Assembly (NCBI GenBank): GCA_003342895.1
Contig: PTFA01000271.1
Location: 925,192 to 989,191, forward strand
DNA: 64,000 bases
Origin: Casuarius casuarius
Lineage: Eukaryota > Chordata > Aves > Casuariiformes > Casuariidae
Direction: 5' to 3'
Positions 61,423-64,000 of this stretch are shown here, in pieces (the first letter of the stretch is position 1; each line of letters begins with the position of its first letter). The position numbers were made by a program, and so were the translations under genes. Under the pieces are notes generated by a model. That model was not told the DNA's origin and made no database searches. It saw only the letters and a program-made list of their open reading frames with translations.

Positions 61423-62859
61423 TTAATCCATGCCTCTTCCAGGGAGTTCCTCTCTGCAGCACAGTTTCCAGCATCGCCAAATTTGTATTTAATTTCCTCA
61501 GTGGACTTTCACTACCTTTTGGGCTTCCCCTGCAGCTCTCTCCCCTCTTCCAATTTCACTGAGAGGACTTTGGGTTTCCCCCAGCTAAAATTCTTCTTTC
61601 CCTCCTATAGGGCTGCCCCTCTGTGGGCCTCTTCCCCATGTGTGACATTTCCTTCTTTCTTCCCACAATAAATCGGGGTCTGGATCATGTGGCGAGCTCT
61701 ACTGAGAAAGGAAATATTTATTCTTGGAGATCCACAGTCTCTCGCTGCTGGGTGACTCAGGGGGAAAGCTCTGTGGATAAAAACCTTGTTGTTTGCGGGC
61801 TATGTTTTGGAGTGGAATTCAGCGTTGATTTTAACTGGCTCAGCAGCCCCACAGGTTTCACATGATCTTATTTTCAAATATTGTTTAAGTGCTGGATGGC
61901 ATTTCGCAGCTGGACCAAAACTGACAAAGGCAACAACAAAAATAATAAATGCATCAAGGTGCCCAGATTATGAGTTAATGCATAGGAAAAATAAGCATGA
62001 GGTTATGCAGGAAAATTATGGCCACTCAGGATTTTGGGATAGTTATAATGATTTTAATGGGGGTTCCTTTGACATTTGCACTCAAATATACAAAGTACTT
62101 CAAAACAGCTCTTGAGGGGTCCCTGAGCATTTCCCCTGTTGTCCCACTGCAGGGGCTACATCTCGCTTTCACGAACAATGTTTTTCTCATGTTGCCCAGC
62201 AAAAATTCAGTCCTCACGCCAGACACTCTTTCAGCCAGCACAAGGAAACCTGGGAATCAAGTCCATCAGATGTTAACTCCAAAGGTTTTCCTGGTCACAC
62301 ATGAAGGCAGCTTGTAATAAATTGTTAAATAACCCCAAAGCTATGAACTCCTGGTCACCAGTGTGAAACCTGCCCAGGGTGGTGGTGACACTGGTTTTCC
62401 CTGATTACTGCATGCTGGTCCACATGAAATATCGTGATGAGAGTCAGCTTCCACACCAGCATCCAGCTGATCACCTCATAACGTACACTTGAGAAACAAC
62501 CTCAGCTGGGGTCTGTTGCTGGATGGACCAGACTTTGATCCAAGCCCAAGCAGAGACAGACTCCCCCTGAACTCACATGGCCAAAATTAAATAGGTGGAA
62601 TCACTTCCTCTGGCATGTCCCAGCCTGCATTACAGGTAATGTCCCTGACTTCAGCCACACCAGCCATGAATTTGAACCCTGTTTGCACTCTAAAACTCAA
62701 ACTGCTACAGCTTACAAGTTCAGACTGTTATACAATGAAACTGTTTGCAAGTTTTATTAGCTCAGGACTATGTATTGAAAAAAACTGTCTCATATGATTA
62801 TATGATTAAATTTGCTCAGTTTATATCACTTATCGGTGCTTTTTCCTGTTCATAACAGC
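61423..62859. other. Intergenic; possible conserved element near 61.9-62.1 kb
   Basis: No gene recognised. The stretch 61905-62110 is AT-rich but not repetitive and carries homeodomain/POU-like words (GATTATGAGTTAATGCATAG, TTATAATGATTTTAATGG). This is suggestive of an enhancer; conservation was not tested. Confidence 0.4.
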
Positions 62860-62935
62860 AACTCTCCTTAAAGATGTAAAGCACTGTGTGCTATTAGTGT
62901 AAGAAAAGTGCTATGCAGAGCACAATAGAATAATT
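62860..62935. repeat. Possible MIR/L2-like remnant
   Basis: GATGTAAAGCACTGTGTGCT followed by GAAAAGTGCTATGCAGAGCA resembles ATGTAAAGCGCTTTGAGATCC...GGCGCTATATAAGTGCAAAG, the 3' part of an old SINE family. Weak match. Confidence 0.35.
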
Positions 62936-63440
62936 TCTTAGTGTTACTACTTATTGTCATCTTAAATAATATGGGCTATGGAGGTATTTTAAAGCCAAGC
63001 TCAAAGATACAGGCATGTGGCCAATCCCTCCTAGACACCAGTGTGTCTGTGGTTGCGTATTTTATGCTTTTTGAACTTTATTTTTATTGTTTTTTAATTT
63101 ATAATGGCAGCATTGTACAATCCAAGTTTCTGAGTAAGCAAAGAATACAGGCACCTGGAATTTAATAAAGTTATACTGTTGCTTACACATGGGAAGACAG
63201 AAGAGTCTTCTGCTTATGTGATTTATATTCTTGTATTTCTTTACTGAGTGCCAGCAGCGAGCTCTGTGTTGTACGTGTCTCTGCTCTTGTATATAGGTTT
63301 TTATACCAGATCCAGCACATGGCTATCAGAGTATCACAAAGTGCTTGCAAAGTAAAGCACATATTCAAAGCCTTTGGAGGTGCAATGGAGGGGACACTAC
63401 AGAGATGGCTTTGGGGGGCTGCTTTTAGTTTGCACTGCAG
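62936..63440. other. Intergenic, no gene seen
   Basis: AT-rich sequence. A perfect odd palindrome CAGAAGAGTCTTCTG sits at 63198-63212, flanked by CACAT and ATGTG, which would extend the hairpin after an internal loop. Confidence 0.5.
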
Positions 63441-63767
63441 AAGAGAGGTGATGGTGGATTATAGTGAGTAAAACCTTTTCCAAACCATGCAAAGATACAG
63501 GAAGTCTCACGGAACAAAGCAGAGAGGCCAGAGCGGGAGAAAGACGAGAACGAGCTGCCAGGGCTGGCACCACCAATGAGTGTAGCAGACAGGCGACGTG
63601 GCCAAGCACGTGCCTTCTGTCTTCGCCCAGGCAGGGCCTTCCTGGATGCTGAAGAGCGGATGTGAAATGACTGATGGAGTGTGTGAGGAAGGACACACAA
63701 GTGGGCGATGCACTTGGAGCAACGACACTGTAAGCAGTGTTGGCAATCATTGTGTCCAGCTGCAGAG
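63441..63767 (+). other. Possible noncoding exon at the window edge
   Basis: The segment begins after a fair acceptor (TTTGCACTGCAG, ending at 63440) and ends at a perfect donor, AGAG|GTAAGT, with GT at 63768. It has more CpG than its surroundings and a GCACGTGC E-box at 63606-63613. On + the frame is interrupted, so a protein-coding exon is unlikely. On - there are long overlapping open frames (63425-63907 and 63397-63801) in two different frames without recognisable domains. It could also be a decayed LTR-type insertion. Confidence 0.25.
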
Positions 63768-64000
63768 GTAAGTGGGAAGTCATAAAGAAAGAGGCTGTCA
63801 TCAGCTAGATATGAGAGGGACGTGCCTTGGAGAATGTTAGAAGAGGGCCCTGCTAGGATAGAGACCATCTCTGGCTCTTGAGGTTGTATGTTACGGCAAA
63901 AGAACATACAGTGTTTGACCGCACGTCGGATATCTGTCTGGGGGAAAAAGATGGAGTTAGCTGTTCCCAGGTCCTAAGCCTGGATTATACAGAAATATTG
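63768..64000. other. Right edge of window, nothing identified
   Basis: No further feature recognised; the sequence is cut by the window boundary. Confidence 0.5.

Noticed and set aside
23900..64000. P3H2 first exon expected downstream from mammalian gene order
   Set aside because: No large GC-rich coding exon or recognisable P3H2 peptide seen; the interval is large in mammals, so the gene likely starts beyond 64 kb.

Overview
This window is vertebrate nuclear DNA, most likely from a bird. A crocodilian or turtle cannot be excluded. It contains one gene I can name with confidence, CLDN1 (claudin-1), on the + strand. The case for a sauropsid is a compact CLDN1 of about 11.8 kb, sparse and heavily decayed repeats, and CR1-type LINE tails alongside old amniote MIR/L2-like fragments. 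I see no young SINEs. One ambiguous base (N) sits at 37217.

Layout. Positions 1 to about 11.9 kb are gene-free flank upstream of CLDN1, with MIR-like and CR1-like fragments, a 31-bp tandem duplication and a small GC-rich patch near 2.6 kb. From about 11.95 to 12.77 kb there is a CpG island holding the CLDN1 core promoter: GC boxes, a near-consensus CTCF motif, a TATA-like box and an inferred start near 12143. CLDN1 has four coding exons (12248-12470, 20148-20312, 20780-20864, 21414-21576). They encode 211 residues, and total length, exon sizes and splice phases match human CLDN1 as I remember it. A 2.3-kb 3' UTR runs to an AATAAA at 23866. From about 23.9 to 64 kb I recognise no gene, only introns-free flank with old repeats, simple repeats and a few unusual secondary-structure elements.

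Gene function. Claudin-1 is a four-pass tight-junction protein that seals the paracellular space in epithelia. Its neighbours in mammals, CLDN16 and P3H2, were not recognised here; they probably lie outside the window.

Most notable non-genic signals. (1) A 70-bp inverted duplication at 29669-29847 whose 40-bp loop is largely a G-quadruplex motif; the arms differ by nine transitions, one indel and no transversions. (2) The CTCF motif about 45 bp upstream of the inferred CLDN1 start. (3) A roughly 98-nt imperfect hairpin at 36181-36278. (4) Several relics of one old amniote repeat family. (5) An isolated CpG cluster at 61340-61422. (6) A possible noncoding exon near the right edge. None of these amounts to a demonstrated new system; all are sequence-level leads.
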